This document shows, one piece after another, positions 47,918-57,337 of a stretch of DNA of 64,000 nt. The translations under genes and the position numbers were made by a program. Under the pieces are notes generated by a model that was given only the letters and a program-made list of their open reading frames with translations, had not been told where the DNA came from and searched no databases. Within the stretch, counting starts at the first letter, position 1; each line of letters opens with the position of its first letter. The stretch lies in the NCBI RefSeq assembly GCF_000243415.2, contig NZ_AGJJ02000001.1:1-64000 (forward strand), given 5' to 3'. This DNA comes from Mycolicibacterium tusciae JS617. Its GTDB lineage: Bacteria; Actinomycetota; Actinomycetes; Mycobacteriales; Mycobacteriaceae.

Positions 47918-50914
47918 TCACCACGAATCAGCCGACTGCTCATGCGGAGATTTCCCGGCCGGCGGCAGCGCCACCTGCATGAGCTGGCGTCCCAGCTTGC
48001 GATACACCAGTTCACCTCGCCCTGGTGCCCGTGGAGCTGCACGTACCCCGTCCACAATGACGCCGTCGGAGCGGGTGCCGTCGAGGATGAGCACCCCCGC
48101 CCCGGCGCGATCCAACGCGGTCACCACCTTGTTGTGGGCGCTCGTCGCCTGCCATCCGGTGCCGTTGAGGCTCGCCAGCACATGCACCCCCATTTGCCGG
48201 CCGCGTTCGATCACCGGCTCCAAAGCCGGCATCAACCGCGATGACATCGACGAGCCCGGTGCGTTGAACAGGTGCAGATCATCGATCACGATGAAGAACC
48301 GCGGACCGCTGAACCGCCACTGCGCACGCTCATGGGCCGTGGCGCTCTCCGGTGGCCGACGTTCGCTGGTGAACCTCTTGGCTAGATGCGCCGCGATCGC
48401 GCTGACGTCCACCGACGGGTTGTCGATGTGTACCGCCAGATACTCCGGTTCGATGTAGGCAGCCAGCTTCAGGTCCGGGTCGAACGCCACGATCTGGGCT
48501 TGTGCCGGGGAGAACGTGTCCTGAATGGCGCTGACCAGCGTGCGTATCACTGTCGTGCGGCCCGACCCGCTGCTGCCCACCACGTAGAAGTTGGTGGCCG
48601 CGGTCAGATCCACACCCACGGTGTCGAGGGCGACCTCGCCCACCCCCAGCTTGAGGGTGCCCGCAGGAACCGGCCCCAGCTCATCCCAGTGCAGCTCGGT
48701 GGGCAGTTCAGGCAGCGGGGGCGCCGCGCCCACTCCCCGCCGCTGCCAGGACTGCGCGATCAGCTGACACGTCGCCTCCACCGAGGACTGGTCATACGTC
48801 ACCGCGCCGTGGGCGCCCGTCACCGCCGCAGTGGCCACCGGAGCGCCCATCAGGAAGTGCATGCCGCCGCGCTTGAGCCCACGGCCCGGCTGGTCCGGGA
48901 CGGTCTTGGCGCGTTCCCGATCCCCCATCTCCGATTCGCGGTAATCGGCCATCCGCAGCTCGATGCGGGTACCGAACTTGCTGTTGAGGTTGTAGGGCAG
49001 GCTGACCCACTGGTCGTTGCTGACCACGAGGTGGATGCCGTAATTCAGCGCCGACGACGACCCCAGTTCCGTGATCCGGGTGTAGAGCTCCTGGTCCCTG
49101 ATCTTCAACGCCGCCATGTTGTCGACGAACAGGAACACATCGCCATAGCCGTCCTCGGGCACCTCACCGGGCTTGCCGGCGAACTTGCGGGCCCGGAACT
49201 CCGTCAGGTCGATCCCGGCCAACTCCCAATTGCGCACCCGGCTGGCCAGCAGGCGCTCGACCTCGCTGAGGATTCGGATGAGCCGCTCCTCGTTGCCCTG
49301 CCCGGCGACCCCGCTGACATGGGGCAGAACCGACATGTTCTGCAACTTGCCGCCACCGAGGTCGATGCAGTAGAACTGCACCCGCTGCGGGCTGTGTGAC
49401 ACCGCGAGATTTGTCATGATCGACTGCAGCGCAGTAGATTTCCCGCTCTGCGTGGCGCCGATGATGGCCGCATTGCCCATGCTTCCCGACAGATCGAGGC
49501 TCAGCAGCTTCTGACTGTGGTCGAACGGGTCATCTTCACGGGCATAGGGAATCGTCAGACCCGAGTCGGTGCTGACATCGAGCCAGTCGCGCCCCCAGAA
49601 CTCCTGCGCCACCTCATCGACGGCCACCACCGGAGTCTCATCCAGCGGCGGCAAGTACAGCTTGTGCATAGCACGGCAGGTGCGGCCCGCCTCGGCCAGG
49701 CGCTGCACCAACACCGACACCACTGTGTCGGCGTCCACACTCATCTGCTCGATCGAAATCTCATCGGCCAGATCGTCGTCGTCCTCCTCCTGGCCGACCT
49801 CGATGTCCAACGGCAGCGGCGCCACCGCGGCACCGAAACGGCGCGGATCGATGTACTGGCCCTCCTGGCGGCGCCGCTGCTGGCGGCCCGCCACAGGAGC
49901 GGTGAACGGCGCCGAGACGTAATAGGACCGAAACAAGGTGTGTTCGTCGTCGAAGACCAGGAACCCTGTGCCCTGCGGGGCGCCCTTGAGGTCCTCGTAG
50001 GCTCGCGTGGAGCCAATCGCCTGCCGCGACTGGCTGGCATCCTTGACCTTCAACCCGATCGAGTACGTCTGCTGGGCAATCATGCCGGCCATGCGACCGG
50101 ACTCCACGCGCTGTGAGGCATTGAGGATGTGCATCCACAGGCCGCGTCCCTTTCGGGCCACCACGTCAAAGGTCTCGGCCAGCCGAGGCCGAATCCGCAA
50201 CAGCTCGCTGAACTCGTCGAGCACGATGAACAACGTCCCCAACGGCTCCAAATCCGGGCGGGTCGTGGCCCGCGCCCGCTCATAGTCGCGGACGTCCTTG
50301 TACCCCGAGGCTTTCAGGATCGCCTCGCGCCGCCCGGTCTCGCCGTTGATCATGTCCTCGAAACGATCCAGCCGCGCCGCAGACTCAGCCAGGTTCGACA
50401 CCACACCCTGACAGTGCGGAATGTCGGCCAGCTTCATCATCGCCGTCTCACCCTTGAAATCGCCCAGAATCATCTGCAGCACCTCCGGCGGGTGCAGCAT
50501 CGCCATCGCCAAGCAAAACGACACCAGAGTTTCGGACTTACCCGAACCGATCTGACCGGTCAGCATGCCGTGCGGACCCATCCCGCCCTCGGCGCCCTCC
50601 TTGAGGTCCAACCACACCGTCTTACCGGTGGCCGGATTCTTACCCACCGGGGCACGCAGACGCGTAGTGGTGGTCAGTTGCGACCACAGCGTGCTCGGAT
50701 CCCACACCCGGGCGTCCTCGATCTGGAACAGGTCAAGGAAATCCTGGCCCGCCCGCGCGTCGGCAGCCCGCTCGGCCACAAACCGGGTCGCCGCATCCTG
50801 CGGCTCCCACGCTGCCACCGCGCGGGCCAACACCTCAGCCTCCACCAGCGGCATCACGTCCGGCGTCGCCGCGAAGGCAAGCCCCTCCTCAGCCAAAGGC
50901 GAAACCCGCACCAT
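47918..50914 (-). CDS. eccCb: EccCb, ESX motor ATPase, three FtsK/SpoIIIE domains
   Basis: A 998-aa protein with all three ATPase domains of EccC: Walker A motifs GQIGSGKSE (about 121), GATQSGKST (about 485) and GSSGSGRTT (about 776). The third has Arg in place of the invariant Lys, so it is probably weak or inactive. The opening MVRVSPLAEEGLAFAATPDV and LVEAEVLARAVAAW corresponds to the linker just before ATPase 1 of single-chain EccC. EccC hexamers drive substrate export and recognise the signal at the third domain. ATG 50914 has GGGAGG upstream and starts 2 bases after the eccCa stop. Together the two chains total 1,381 aa, the normal size of EccC. Confidence 0.93.
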   Translation of the reverse strand: MVRVSPLAEEGLAFAATPDVMPLVEAEVLARAVAAWEPQDAATRFVAERAADARAGQDFLDLFQIEDARVWDPSTLWSQLTTTTRLRAPVGKNPATGKTVWLDLKEGAEGGMGPHGMLTGQIGSGKSETLVSFCLAMAMLHPPEVLQMILGDFKGETAMMKLADIPHCQGVVSNLAESAARLDRFEDMINGETGRREAILKASGYKDVRDYERARATTRPDLEPLGTLFIVLDEFSELLRIRPRLAETFDVVARKGRGLWMHILNASQRVESGRMAGMIAQQTYSIGLKVKDASQSRQAIGSTRAYEDLKGAPQGTGFLVFDDEHTLFRSYYVSAPFTAPVAGRQQRRRQEGQYIDPRRFGAAVAPLPLDIEVGQEEDDDDLADEISIEQMSVDADTVVSVLVQRLAEAGRTCRAMHKLYLPPLDETPVVAVDEVAQEFWGRDWLDVSTDSGLTIPYAREDDPFDHSQKLLSLDLSGSMGNAAIIGATQSGKSTALQSIMTNLAVSHSPQRVQFYCIDLGGGKLQNMSVLPHVSGVAGQGNEERLIRILSEVERLLASRVRNWELAGIDLTEFRARKFAGKPGEVPEDGYGDVFLFVDNMAALKIRDQELYTRITELGSSSALNYGIHLVVSNDQWVSLPYNLNSKFGTRIELRMADYRESEMGDRERAKTVPDQPGRGLKRGGMHFLMGAPVATAAVTGAHGAVTYDQSSVEATCQLIAQSWQRRGVGAAPPLPELPTELHWDELGPVPAGTLKLGVGEVALDTVGVDLTAATNFYVVGSSGSGRTTVIRTLVSAIQDTFSPAQAQIVAFDPDLKLAAYIEPEYLAVHIDNPSVDVSAIAAHLAKRFTSERRPPESATAHERAQWRFSGPRFFIVIDDLHLFNAPGSSMSSRLMPALEPVIERGRQMGVHVLASLNGTGWQATSAHNKVVTALDRAGAGVLILDGTRSDGVIVDGVRAAPRAPGRGELVYRKLGRQLMQVALPPAGKSPHEQSADSW

Positions 50915-50916
50915 GT

Positions 50917-52068
50917 CTAGACAACCTCCCTGGCCCGCAACAGATTTCCCACCGCATCGAACTTCATCGCCGTCGCCGACGTCGCCAGCGACGAAAAGTA
51001 GTCGTTGGTGGCCTCCACCACCGCCACCCCGGCGTAGCCGGTAGTGCCCAACAACGGTGAACAGTTCGCGCCGGGCATGTCCACCACAATCACCCAATGG
51101 TCCTCCGCGCGGGGCTGTCCCTCCATCGGTGGTGACCACGCTGGCCGACTTGTCCACTGGTCCCCGAAGCGCTCCATGAACTCCCCCACATCGTTGTAGA
51201 TCATCCGCACCGGCCCACAGGCGTCGACCAGCTCAGGATCAGCGACATGGGGCCACCACTTCGCCCACTCCCACGCCTGCGGGTCGTCGCTGATGATCGC
51301 CAGCCGCACCACGTCGGGACCATGGAACACACACAACTGGCACACCAGCGCCCGCAATGTCCCCTGCAGCAGCGCGCGCTGGGCCTCATCGGCGAAGAAC
51401 GCCCACCCCATCTGGTCGAACAGGTGCAGTGGCCGTGCCACGTCGTGCACCACGTTTTGCGCCAACAGGAAATCGCGCGCCGCGATAGCCGTCGAAGTCT
51501 CCCGGTACTCCGGGGGCGGCACCTTCTGCGGCGGGTTGATGATCGTGCGCAACCGGGTCACCCCCAGCCCCAGCCGCACATGCCCGAAATTGCGGTCAGT
51601 GGGTCGACGCTCCCACATTCGGCCCGTGCCGACCATGGTCAGCAGCGAACCGTTGCAGGGATTGGGATGGTGATAGGCGATCTCGGCGGCCTGCTCCTGA
51701 GCGCCGACGGTCACGTCCTCGCGCAGTTCATCCAGACTGCGCATGTAGTCCAGCCTGGTCTGGGCCAGCGCCGCAGGCTTGGTTTTCTCGTTGGTGCCCC
51801 CGCCACGGTTGCGCAGCATCATCAACATCGACACCAACATGATCGGCATGATGAACATGCCGCCCAGGCCGATCGAGCGGGCGCCGGTTCGGATCATGAT
51901 CACCAGCAACACGATCACCGCGACCACGAAGATCAGCACCCACACCCACACGGGGGGCCGCTGCTGCGGCGGCCGCGTGATCTCGCCGATCTCGGGCATC
52001 GTGGCGGTGCGTTCCGGCAGGATCGGCGCCGCCGGCTTCTCCTTGTCGTAACCCTTCTTCGTCGTCAT
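50917..52068 (-). CDS. eccCa: EccCa, membrane-anchoring part of the ESX motor
   Basis: A 383-aa protein equal to the N-terminal third of EccC. After a polar N-terminus come two membrane helices (VWVWVLIFVVAVIVLLVIMI at about 38-57 and MFIMPIMLVSMLMML at about 68-82), then the stalk and the degenerate ATPase-like DUF domain (PEYRETSTAIAARDFLLAQN; HVRLGLGVTRLRT). It contains no Walker A. It anchors the motor in the membrane complex. The start ATG 52068 overlaps the eccB stop (ATGA). The split to eccCb falls before ATPase 1, unlike ESX-1, where EccCa1 includes ATPase 1. Confidence 0.9.
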   Translation of the reverse strand: MTTKKGYDKEKPAAPILPERTATMPEIGEITRPPQQRPPVWVWVLIFVVAVIVLLVIMIRTGARSIGLGGMFIMPIMLVSMLMMLRNRGGGTNEKTKPAALAQTRLDYMRSLDELREDVTVGAQEQAAEIAYHHPNPCNGSLLTMVGTGRMWERRPTDRNFGHVRLGLGVTRLRTIINPPQKVPPPEYRETSTAIAARDFLLAQNVVHDVARPLHLFDQMGWAFFADEAQRALLQGTLRALVCQLCVFHGPDVVRLAIISDDPQAWEWAKWWPHVADPELVDACGPVRMIYNDVGEFMERFGDQWTSRPAWSPPMEGQPRAEDHWVIVVDMPGANCSPLLGTTGYAGVAVVEATNDYFSSLATSATAMKFDAVGNLLRAREVV

Positions 52069-53609
52069 CGTGTGCCTTTCTCGTTCATCGGCGCGGCCGC
52101 CGGGTTGGCGCCCAAGGTGTCGTGCTCGACCATCGCCGACTGCCGCGACAACGCCGGGCCGGCCGGAAGCCAACGCACCACCGCCCACGGCGCCGGGGTC
52201 GGCGTCACCTCCGACAATCCCAGTGCGCGCAGCGGATCATGTTGTCTGTCAGAGGTTTCGATGCCGAAGCGCACACCGCTGTGGCCGATCCACCACACCG
52301 ACTCGCTACGCCCGGAATCAGGTTCGACACCGGTCACCTGGACAAAGTTCGCGCTGCCCGGCCCTAGATACACCTCGTCGGCTGACTGCTGGCCCGCCTG
52401 CGCCGACACCATCCTGATGACCCGCGACTCCTCGCCTTGGGCGATCGGCAGCCGCCGACCCGACACCGTGGTCACGGTCGCCTGCGGTGCACCCGAATCC
52501 TTGCGCCACATCACGCAGGTGACCGGTTCGGCGGCCTTGTCCAGCAGCTTCACCGGCCCGTTGGGATAGGCCGACACATCGAAGCCGACGGCCTGCGGAG
52601 CGGCCGCAACCATCGGAGCCTCCACGTCGAGCACCCGACCCTGCCGAGACACATTGGCGTTGTGCAGCATCAGCGCCACCGTCTCCGGAATCATCTGCAG
52701 CCCTGCCGGCAGTGCCACAAAGAACTGGTCGTCGCCGGCAGCACTGCGCGACTTGACCACCGACCCCGACACCACCGCCAGCCCAGGCCCGGCATACCCG
52801 ACCGGGCCTCCCGGGGAGGGCACGTCGGGCACCCGCAGCGGTGCGGTCGGAATCAACGCCTCATACAGTGCCCGCGACATCGGAGTGGGCCGAAGATTGC
52901 CCGCCTGCAGCCCCAGCGCCAGCATCACCGGCTTGTCGGCCAGATCGAGCTGCGAGCGGTGCCCATCGGTGACCAAAAAGACGCTACCGCCGTAGGTCAT
53001 CAACACCGCATCCGGTGAGGCCATCTCGTGCGCCCAATCCCCCAACTCGGACTGTCCGGTCAGCGCGGTCACCCGAGGAGTCGCCAAAGTGCCCGCAGTG
53101 CCGGCCTTATCGCACAACCCCCACCCGGTGTCGGCGGGAGTACGCGCAGTCAAATCATTCGGAGCCCCGACGATGCCGACGGCCGGACCGATCGGCCGCT
53201 CCTCGATCTGCGCCATTGGCACCAGCGTCGGGGAAGCGTCCTGGCCGAGGATCAGCCGGGCAGACGCCAGATTCAACACCGGGTGCATCGTGTTGTTGAC
53301 ATCGACGAACAGTGCCCCACTGCCGCGGTCAGCCACCAGCTTGGAATTACCGATCTGGCCCACCGGCTTCAGCCACGACAGCACAAAGCACACCCCGAGT
53401 GCCAACGCGGCGATGACCACCCCGACTGTGGCCGCCGCCCCGTAATTCTTCGACGGATCATGCACCAGTCGCACTGAATGGCGAGCGACCGCCACCGCCA
53501 TGCGGTGCCACAGAAACCGCCACGCCGCAACCTGTTCCAAAGAGGCGTAGGTCAATCCGGTCCCGCCGCGGCGCCGCTCGGCCCGATGGGTGCGCTTCGG
53601 TTCCTGCAT
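52065..53609 (-). CDS. eccB: EccB, ESX periplasmic/membrane component
   Basis: A 514-aa protein with a cytoplasmic N-terminus (YASLEQVAAWRFLWHRMAVA), one membrane helix at about 57-80 (TVGVVIAALALGVCFVLSWL), and a large extracytoplasmic domain with the EccB repeats. Cys residues in WGLCDKAG and PVTCVMWRKD fit the conserved disulfide. The C-terminus is extended (RQSAMVEHDTLGANPAAAP). EccB forms the periplasmic ring of ESX complexes. It is coupled to eccCa by a 4-base overlap and starts 3 bases after the secreted-protein gene before it. Confidence 0.93.
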   Translation of the reverse strand: MQEPKRTHRAERRRGGTGLTYASLEQVAAWRFLWHRMAVAVARHSVRLVHDPSKNYGAAATVGVVIAALALGVCFVLSWLKPVGQIGNSKLVADRGSGALFVDVNNTMHPVLNLASARLILGQDASPTLVPMAQIEERPIGPAVGIVGAPNDLTARTPADTGWGLCDKAGTAGTLATPRVTALTGQSELGDWAHEMASPDAVLMTYGGSVFLVTDGHRSQLDLADKPVMLALGLQAGNLRPTPMSRALYEALIPTAPLRVPDVPSPGGPVGYAGPGLAVVSGSVVKSRSAAGDDQFFVALPAGLQMIPETVALMLHNANVSRQGRVLDVEAPMVAAAPQAVGFDVSAYPNGPVKLLDKAAEPVTCVMWRKDSGAPQATVTTVSGRRLPIAQGEESRVIRMVSAQAGQQSADEVYLGPGSANFVQVTGVEPDSGRSESVWWIGHSGVRFGIETSDRQHDPLRALGLSEVTPTPAPWAVVRWLPAGPALSRQSAMVEHDTLGANPAAAPMNEKGTR

Positions 53610-53612
53610 ACT

Positions 53613-54680
53613 TCAGTACCCCCCGCCCAATGACGCCACATGAACGTGGTCGTAGTGATTCTGTGTGGCGTTGCCCTGATCGTCCATCCTCGAGGAGCTA
53701 CCGTCCGGTTGGATCATCTGCTGTCGCCAGATGATGTGGTCCAGGCCCAGCGGCTTTTGGTTGCGGATCAAGAAGTTGACCACCCGATCACCCAAGGCAC
53801 GCCCCTCGGCGGTGTCCCAGTTCGGGATCATCACATCCAGCGCCAGCCCGTCGGGGTGCCATTTCAGCGCGTCTTGCCGCCAACCGCCGATTTCCTCGAT
53901 CTCCGGGAACGCGTTCGAGATCGCCCGGTTCATCAACTTCGTGTACTGCTGCAGACCGCGCTCGCTGGCCTTCCCGGGCCCGCTGGTGTCCAGACCAGGA
54001 ATTGCCGCCGAAGCCAGCTTCGCGGCGGGGCTGCCGTTGCTGCCGGTCAGTTTGGCTGCTTGGGTGAAAGGGGCGGTCAGCCCGCTCAACCCGGATAGCG
54101 GTGCACCGAAACCGGGCATCCCACCGCCACCCATCGGCATTCCGCCGCTCATCGGCATGGCGCCCAACGGATTTGCGCCCATCCCCGCAGGGCGGGTCAG
54201 ACCCGCGACGTCACCGTAACCGGCGGCGTTAGCGTTGGCTGAGGCCGCGTGCGTGCCCGCCTCAGCAGCACCGGTCTGCACCGTGCCGCGAGTCTCCTCC
54301 AACCGAGTCTTAATCGCGGCGATCAACGCCCGCTTGCCCTCCGGAGTGTTGGTACTCAACCCCAGCGCCTGCACGTCGGCCACCGCCGCAGCGATGATCG
54401 ACTCCATGTTCCCCCGGCCCCCCGACGCCGAGGCCCCCGCCGCATCCAACTCGGCGCGGCCGGTGGCATCCAGGGCATCCAGCGCAGCCGTCGAGTTGTG
54501 GTGCTCGACGGCCGAATCCTGCTGACCATCAGCGGCCTGACCCTCACCGGGAGTGATCGACGGCGGCGGAGCCGGACCCAACGGCGCCACCGGCAACAAC
54601 ACCCCAACCCCGGTACCGAAACCATCCCGCGCCTGACCCATCACCCCACCAGCAGCACGCACAAACCCCTCCACCGACAT
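53613..54680 (-). CDS. Secreted-type protein: shared N-terminal module plus peptidase-like C-terminal domain
   Basis: A 355-aa protein. Residues 1 to about 220 are a helical module (NMESIIAAAVADVQALGLST and LIAAIKTRLEETRGTVQ, resembling DUF4226 proteins) and a Gly/Met/Pro-rich linker. The C-terminal domain (about 235-352) looks like the ARB_07466-like/LAS-type fold: GWRQDALKWHPDGLALDVMI then HIIWRQQM and NHYDHVHVA, with His and Asp residues suited to bind zinc. Such domains act on peptidoglycan. The first 220 residues are encoded by DNA almost identical to the next gene. Its ATG overlaps that gene's stop. A role in wall remodelling for the ESX or conjugation channel is inferred. Confidence 0.75.
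   Translation of the reverse strand: MSVEGFVRAAGGVMGQARDGFGTGVGVLLPVAPLGPAPPPSITPGEGQAADGQQDSAVEHHNSTAALDALDATGRAELDAAGASASGGRGNMESIIAAAVADVQALGLSTNTPEGKRALIAAIKTRLEETRGTVQTGAAEAGTHAASANANAAGYGDVAGLTRPAGMGANPLGAMPMSGGMPMGGGGMPGFGAPLSGLSGLTAPFTQAAKLTGSNGSPAAKLASAAIPGLDTSGPGKASERGLQQYTKLMNRAISNAFPEIEEIGGWRQDALKWHPDGLALDVMIPNWDTAEGRALGDRVVNFLIRNQKPLGLDHIIWRQQMIQPDGSSSRMDDQGNATQNHYDHVHVASLGGGY
54021..54668 (-). repeat. 648-bp direct repeat, copy A
   Basis: This segment, encoding the shared N-terminal module, is repeated at 55172-55819 (offset 1,151). I noticed only one difference (A at about 54570 against C in the other copy). Identity breaks off sharply at the junction with the different C-terminal domains. 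Confidence 0.85.
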
Positions 54681-55858
54681 CAGTAACCACCGCCTGCAGA
54701 GTTCGGGTTGAACTGCGCAACCTTCGACAGATTCGACCCGCTGGGATCAACCCCGTAGCGGCTCATCACATAGTTCATCGACGCACACAGGTTGGCCACC
54801 GGCTCATAGATGTTCGTCGCCGTACCAGGCTGGTGAAAGCTCGCGAACGTCTCCGGAATCGTCTGCACACCGCCGCGTGACGAACCCGCCGGGAACCCGT
54901 CCGCCGCCGAGCCGGCCAACCGCGTGGCGTTCATGTCGGAGGTGTTGACCGCCAACGGATTGAAGCTGGACTCCCGCGCTGCAGCGGTCATCAACCCGGT
55001 CATCCATCGTGCCCGAGCCCTCGGGTCGTCAACGCCCATCACGTCAAGCGCTTCGCTGATGTATCCCCGATAGGCATCCCTGCCCGCCGGGAACTTCTGC
55101 CGGTCGTACCGCACAGCACTGAGCGGGATCTTCGCTGCCTGCGACACCGCTGACTTCGACCCGCCCGTGCCCGCGGCGGGGCTGCCGTTGCTGCCGGTCA
55201 GTTTGGCTGCTTGGGTGAAAGGGGCGGTCAGCCCGCTCAACCCGGATAGCGGTGCACCGAAACCGGGCATCCCACCGCCACCCATCGGCATTCCGCCGCT
55301 CATCGGCATGGCGCCCAACGGATTTGCGCCCATCCCCGCAGGGCGGGTCAGACCCGCGACGTCACCGTAACCGGCGGCGTTAGCGTTGGCTGAGGCCGCG
55401 TGCGTGCCCGCCTCAGCAGCACCGGTCTGCACCGTGCCGCGAGTCTCCTCCAACCGAGTCTTAATCGCGGCGATCAACGCCCGCTTGCCCTCCGGAGTGT
55501 TGGTACTCAACCCCAGCGCCTGCACGTCGGCCACCGCCGCAGCGATGATCGACTCCATGTTCCCCCGGCCCCCCGACGCCGAGGCCCCCGCCGCATCCAA
55601 CTCGGCGCGGCCGGTGGCATCCAGGGCATCCAGCGCAGCCGTCGAGTTGTGGTGCTCGACGGCCGAATCCTGCTGACCATCAGCGGCCTGACCCTCACCG
55701 GGAGTGATCGACGGCGGCGGCGCCGGACCCAACGGCGCCACCGGCAACAACACCCCAACCCCGGTACCGAAACCATCCCGCGCCTGACCCATCACCCCAC
55801 CAGCAGCACGCACAAACCCGTCTACCGACACTCCTACCGCGCACCCGTTCCCACACAT
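54680..55858 (-). CDS. Secreted-type protein: shared N-terminal module plus lysozyme/transglycosylase-like domain
   Basis: A 392-aa protein whose N-terminal module (to about residue 229) is identical to that of the following gene, but with a different C-terminal domain. About residues 240-390 read AYRGYISEALDVMGVDDPRA, then LMTAAARESSFNPLAVNTSD with a candidate catalytic Glu, SRGGVQTIPETFASFHQPGT, and YEPVANLCASMNYVMSRYGV. This is a lytic-transglycosylase/lysozyme-like (SLT or phage tape-measure type) fold. It probably cuts peptidoglycan glycan strands. The homologous start would be GTG 55831; ATG 55858 adds nine residues. It overlaps the next gene by one base. Confidence 0.75.
   Translation of the reverse strand: MCGNGCAVGVSVDGFVRAAGGVMGQARDGFGTGVGVLLPVAPLGPAPPPSITPGEGQAADGQQDSAVEHHNSTAALDALDATGRAELDAAGASASGGRGNMESIIAAAVADVQALGLSTNTPEGKRALIAAIKTRLEETRGTVQTGAAEAGTHAASANANAAGYGDVAGLTRPAGMGANPLGAMPMSGGMPMGGGGMPGFGAPLSGLSGLTAPFTQAAKLTGSNGSPAAGTGGSKSAVSQAAKIPLSAVRYDRQKFPAGRDAYRGYISEALDVMGVDDPRARARWMTGLMTAAARESSFNPLAVNTSDMNATRLAGSAADGFPAGSSRGGVQTIPETFASFHQPGTATNIYEPVANLCASMNYVMSRYGVDPSGSNLSKVAQFNPNSAGGGY
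55172..55819 (-). repeat. 648-bp direct repeat, copy B
   Basis: Second copy of the module at 54021-54668. The near-perfect identity at DNA level over a GC-rich coding region implies recent duplication or ongoing gene conversion. Confidence 0.85.
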
Positions 55859-55904
55859 CTCAGTGCGTCTTCGGCGGGGTCATCATGGTCATGTCTCTCG
55901 TCAA

Positions 55905-57320
55905 TCAGTCAGCGGCCGGTGCCGGGGCCGGTGAGCCCGCCTTTGCCGCAGTCGGATCGAACCAGCCCAAAAAGTCCGGGCCCGAACTCACACTCTCCAG
56001 CGGCTGCACCTGCCCGGACACCAGCACCTTGCCGTCGCCCAACGCCATCACCAAATGGTCCTTCCACATGCCCACATCCCCCGCCTTGAGCTGCGTCGGG
56101 GGCACCGGATCGGTCACCGGAGTGCCCGCCGGCGGCAGCGTCACACCCGCAGCCTGCTGCCACGCCTCGGCCACCGGAGTGCCCCCCAGCGCCGAGCGCA
56201 CGGCCTCCGCGCCCTGCGGCGTCCGCGCCTCAGTCACCGAGTTGTCGGGCAACTGCACATCAGTCGACTTCGTCGCCGGTTCCACCGTCTCGGCCTGCTG
56301 CCCCTCCTGGTCCGCGCCAGCGGCCTGAGTCTGCGCCGACTCCTCCTCGGAATCACTGTCGCTCTCGCTCTCGGATGCCGACTCGGTCGCGGCCTCGTCC
56401 TCGGCGAAGTCCGGGCCAGCTTCCTCGGCAGGGCTCGCCTCGTCGTCGGTGAAGTCCGGGCCAGCTTCCTCAGCAGGCTGCTGATCGCTGAACCCTGCCA
56501 GCGTCGAGGCCAGCGGGTCCATAAACCCAGTGGGTAGCCCCCCGCCGCCGCCGAAGCCCGGCAATCCGCCGCCACCACCGCCGAACCCAGGAATGCCCCC
56601 CATCGGCATCCCGCCCCCCATCGGCATGCCCATGCCCAAACCCGGCTGACCCAACATCCCAGCCGGGGCGGTCTGAGCCTCCTCCTGCGCCGAATCAGCT
56701 TCCACAGCAGCGCCATTGGCGCCGCCGCCGTCTGCACTGTCGGGTGCAGTGCCCACGTCGCTGTACCGGGTGGCGTTGTCCTGCGACACCGCCGCCTTGT
56801 CCTCGGAGTCGGCCGCGGCCTTCTCGATGACCGTTCGAGCCTCCTCCAGACGGGTCTTGACGAAATCCATCAACGCCTTCTGACCCTCAACGGTGTACAG
56901 CGCCCCGTCAGCCTTCATCTGCTCGATCTTGGCCATCACATCGGCGCGGATGTTCTCCAGCTCCTGGCGGCCGACCTCACCCGCAGCCGCCACCTCCTCA
57001 GCGCTGATCCCCGCACTGTCGAGCTCCACGAGCTGCTCCAGCATCTCGCCCACACGTCGAGCCTCCTCTTTGGCCGCCTCAGCAGCAGGCCCCTCAGCCT
57101 CCTCCGGCGGCACCGGAGGCGCCGGAGGAGGAGGCGTCGGCGACGGCTGACCGGGCACCTCAGGCGCAGTCGGGGCGTCGCCCCCGCCCCCGTTCTCTGG
57201 CCCGTCACCCTCAGTGTCGGGGCCAGGCGACAACGGCAGCAGCGGCGCCAGCTTGGTGATCCCAATGATCGCGTTGGTGATCACCGTCTCGGCAGCTTTG
57301 CTAACAATGTCCCACGACAT
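55905..57320 (-). CDS. DUF4226-like acidic ESX accessory protein
   Basis: A 471-aa protein with a helical N-terminal module (EEARRVGEMLEQLVELDSAG; GQKALMDFVKTRLEEARTVI), similar in plan to the N-terminal modules of the next two genes. The centre is Gly/Met-rich (MGGGMPMGG repeats). An acidic tract has a near repeat (PAEEAGPDFTDDEAS then PAEEAGPDFAEDEAA) and a Ser/Glu/Asp run. A C-terminal domain of about 110 residues (LKAGDVGMWKDHLVMALGDG) faintly resembles NlpC/P60-like cores but without the catalytic Cys-His pair being evident. ATG 57320 has GGGAG upstream. Probably secreted or involved in secretion; function unknown. Confidence 0.65.
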   Translation of the reverse strand: MSWDIVSKAAETVITNAIIGITKLAPLLPLSPGPDTEGDGPENGGGGDAPTAPEVPGQPSPTPPPPAPPVPPEEAEGPAAEAAKEEARRVGEMLEQLVELDSAGISAEEVAAAGEVGRQELENIRADVMAKIEQMKADGALYTVEGQKALMDFVKTRLEEARTVIEKAAADSEDKAAVSQDNATRYSDVGTAPDSADGGGANGAAVEADSAQEEAQTAPAGMLGQPGLGMGMPMGGGMPMGGIPGFGGGGGGLPGFGGGGGLPTGFMDPLASTLAGFSDQQPAEEAGPDFTDDEASPAEEAGPDFAEDEAATESASESESDSDSEEESAQTQAAGADQEGQQAETVEPATKSTDVQLPDNSVTEARTPQGAEAVRSALGGTPVAEAWQQAAGVTLPPAGTPVTDPVPPTQLKAGDVGMWKDHLVMALGDGKVLVSGQVQPLESVSSGPDFLGWFDPTAAKAGSPAPAPAAD

Positions 57321-57337
57321 GCAACTCTCCCTAGTAA

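Noticed and set aside
50912..50919. EccCa/EccCb break as a sequencing frameshift
   Set aside because: Not fully excluded, but eccCb has its own GGGAGG and ATG, and the break falls exactly in the inter-domain linker, so I annotate two genes.
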